NCBI GenBank assembly: GCA_900556945.1
Contig: USQP01000044.1
Span: 1-6,530 of the forward strand
From: an uncultured Clostridium sp.
GTDB lineage: Bacteria; Bacillota; Clostridia; TANB77; CAG-508
DNA length: 6,530 nt
Reading direction: 5' to 3'
Every line of letters starts with the position of its first letter. The stretch's first letter is position 1. The notes below the pieces were generated by a model. It had not been told where the DNA came from and did no database searches. It saw nothing but the letters and a program-made list of their open reading frames with translations. Of the stretch, positions 5,533-6,530 are shown in pieces. The translations under genes were made by a program, and so were the position numbers.

Positions 5533-5811
5533 ATGAACAAATACGAAAGTATTATCATTGTTAACCCAAACGTTGATGAAGCTGGATTAAAAGCTTTAGA
5601 AGAAAAATTCACAGGGTTAATTAATGAAAATGGAAAAGTAGAATCAGTAGAAAGCATGGGTAAAAAGAAGTTAGCTTATGAAATCAAGAAATTTAGTGAA
5701 GCTACCTACCTATTATTCAACTTTGAAGCAAAACCAGACTTCATAGCAGAACTTGAAAGAATCTACAGAATTACAGACGATATCATCAAATTTATCGTTG
5801 TAAAAAAATAA
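5533..5811 (+). CDS. rpsF: Small ribosomal subunit protein bS6, 92 aa
   Basis: bS6 binds 16S rRNA in the platform of the 30S subunit as a heterodimer with bS18, whose gene lies two positions downstream. The whole protein is one S6 fold: strand 1 MNKYESIIIVNP (1-12), helix 1 (15-31), the conserved GKKKLAYEIKK (43-53), the strand ATYLLFNFEA (57-66), helix 2 (67-79) and the terminal strand with VKK. Length is normal for the family, and there is no glutamate-rich tail. The start at 5533 is set by a near-perfect Shine-Dalgarno sequence, AGGGAGGTGA (5518-5527); the open frame extends upstream to 5455, but without a ribosome binding site and without S6-like residues. It is the first gene of the rpsF-ssb-rpsR operon. 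Confidence 0.96.
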   Translation: MNKYESIIIVNPNVDEAGLKALEEKFTGLINENGKVESVESMGKKKLAYEIKKFSEATYLLFNFEAKPDFIAELERIYRITDDIIKFIVVKK

Positions 5812-5819
5812 TTGGTATA

Positions 5820-5911
5820 GGTAGTAACAAATTGCTATCATAAGCCATTATATTCGGTGTAACCGAAAAACTAATATATATAATTAAATAAAGATAGGGG
5901 CCTTTATTTAA
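5820..5911 (+). other. Structured rpsF-ssb intergenic region with three hairpins
   Basis: Three hairpins follow one another. The first is GGTAGTAA/TTGCTATC (5820-5839, two wobbles, loop CAAA). The second is TTCGGT-GTA-ACCGAA (5853-5867, 6 perfect pairs). The third is TTAAATAAAG/CTTTATTTAA (5884-5911, 10 perfect pairs, loop ATAGGGGC). None is followed by a T-run, so they are not ordinary terminators. The last one ends 5 bases before the ssb ribosome binding site. They could modulate RNA processing, stability or ssb translation; no function is established. Confidence 0.45.
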
Positions 5912-5931
5912 AGTAAGAAAGGTGATAAAAA

Positions 5932-6360
5932 ATGAACAAAGTAATATTAATGGGAAGATTAACAAGAGACCCAGAAGTAAGATATACGCAAACAAATAAT
6001 ACATTAGTAGCATCTTTTAGCTTAGCAGTTAATAGAAGATTTGCAAGACAAGGGGAAGAAAGACAAGCAGATTTCATCAACATTGTTGCATGGAGTAAGC
6101 TTGGAGAATTTTGTAGCAAATACTTTAAGAAAGGTCAACAAGTAGGAATTATTGGAAGAATACAAACAAGAACTTGGGATGATGACCAAGGAACCAAACA
6201 TTATGTAACAGAGGTCGTTGCAGAAGAAGCTTATTTTGCAGATAGCAGAAGAGATGGAGATTCAAGCAATAGTACTTTTGAAAACACATTTGGAAATACT
6301 GAGCCTGGAAGTATGGGCGCAGATTTTGAAGTATCTTCAAGTGATGACCTACCATTCTAG
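5932..6360 (+). CDS. ssb: Single-stranded DNA-binding protein, 142 aa
   Basis: SSB coats single-stranded DNA as a tetramer during replication, recombination and repair, and recruits partners through its C-terminal tip. The OB fold fills residues 1-104: MNKVILMGRLTRDPEVRYT at the N-terminus, then FINIVAW with aromatic W54, F60, and GIIGRIQTRTWDD (72-84). A short, flexible Ser/Asn/Gly/Glu-rich linker (105-136) is much shorter than in many SSBs. The protein ends in the classic acidic tip DDLPF (138-142), so it is complete. GAAAGGTGAT at 5917-5926 sets the start. Its place between rpsF and rpsR identifies it as the housekeeping SSB rather than a phage or plasmid copy. Confidence 0.96.
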   Translation: MNKVILMGRLTRDPEVRYTQTNNTLVASFSLAVNRRFARQGEERQADFINIVAWSKLGEFCSKYFKKGQQVGIIGRIQTRTWDDDQGTKHYVTEVVAEEAYFADSRRDGDSSNSTFENTFGNTEPGSMGADFEVSSSDDLPF

Positions 6361-6381
6361 ATAAAAGAGGGGGGAAATAAA

Positions 6382-6483
6382 ATGGCAGACAAAAAACAAA
6401 ATAGAAGAAATAATAATAAAAATTATGATGAGGATTACAATCCAAGATTCAGAAAACAAAGAAAAAAAGTATGTATATTATGT
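6382..6483 (+). CDS. rpsR: Small ribosomal subunit protein bS18, N-terminal 34 codons only
   Basis: The first 34 residues of bS18 are present before the reading frame runs into adapter at 6484. The recognisable S18 part is RKQRKKVCILC (24-34). C31 and C34 form a CxxC pair, pointing to a Cys-containing, possibly zinc-binding S18 rather than the Cys-poor form of Bacillus. The preceding 29 residues are rich in Asn, Lys and Arg and longer than the usual S18 N-terminal tail. A G-rich site (GAGGGGGG, 6367-6374) precedes the ATG, and the gene starts 21 bases after the ssb stop. The frame continues artificially through the adapter to TGA at 6502-6504, so a gene caller may report a false 40-aa protein ending in LSLIHI. 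Confidence 0.88.
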
Positions 6484-6530
6484 CTGTCTCTTATACACAT
6501 CTGACGCTGCCGACGAAGCTAGAAGTGTAG
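6484..6530 (-). other. Nextera adapter, i5 index and P5 start (sequencing artefact)
   Basis: Positions 6484-6502 are the reverse complement of the Tn5 mosaic end. GACGCTGCCGACGA (6503-6516) completes the reverse complement of the Nextera Read 1 adapter. AGCTAGAA (6517-6524) is in the i5 index position; its reverse complement TTCTAGCT is, from memory, Nextera XT index S515. GTGTAG (6525-6530) begins the reverse-complemented P5 sequence. None of this is genomic. Confidence 0.98.

Noticed and set aside
5792..6445. Minus-strand open frames at 5792-6013, 5904-6119 and 6149-6445
   Set aside because: They are antisense to rpsF, ssb and rpsR, lack ribosome binding sites, and have shadow-like composition.
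1..6502. Inverted 19-bp sequences at the two ends, as in a Tn5-type transposon
   Set aside because: They are the synthetic mosaic end attached to Nextera adapter arms, index and P5; no transposase lies between them.

Overview
The window looks like a short metagenomic or isolate contig from a very AT-rich, low-GC Firmicute, most likely an uncultured gut Clostridia lineage. Four things point there. The rpsF-ssb-rpsR order is the Bacillota arrangement. Shine-Dalgarno sites are strong (AGGGAGGTGA, AAAGGAGAGG). A YtaF-type sporulation membrane protein is present. The surface protein combines an 'xGITLIALVITII' leader with BspA-type leucine-rich repeats, a combination common in gut Clostridia. TGG encodes Trp and TGA acts as a stop, so the standard bacterial code applies. 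The organism is inferred; no rRNA or other decisive marker is present.

Both ends are library artefact. Positions 1-21 and 6484-6530 are Illumina Nextera (Tn5 mosaic end) adapter, the right one continuing into an i5 index and the start of P5. Genuine sequence is 22-6483. At its left edge is a near-perfect 17-bp hairpin (27-65) that resembles two abutted ends of an IS3/IS150-type insertion sequence.

Region 1 (151-3593) is a divergent cation-handling pair. ytaF (minus) encodes a six-helix LysE/MntP-like membrane protein with a textbook 12-residue EF-hand-like loop. Opposite it is a complete P2A Ca2+-transporting ATPase (plus) that keeps every side-chain Ca2+ ligand known from SERCA. The 135-bp gap between them holds a 7-1-7 palindrome lying on the ytaF -10. 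A hairpin terminator closes the ATPase gene and also serves the convergent gene that follows.

Region 2 (3584-5465) is a second divergent unit. A 62-aa Xre-type repressor (minus) faces a 464-aa surface protein (plus) with a prepilin-like leader and eight BspA-type LRRs. Between them are a strong sigma-A promoter and two copies of ACGACA-N4-TGTCA, 64 bp apart centre to centre and bracketing the promoter. This reads as a self-contained regulator/surface-protein module and is the most interesting part of the window.

Region 3 (5406-6483) is the start of the conserved rpsF (bS6) - ssb - rpsR (bS18) operon. Its promoter overlaps the terminator hairpin of the LRR gene. The rpsF-ssb gap is unusually long for this operon and contains three predicted hairpins. 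rpsR is cut after 34 codons by the adapter.
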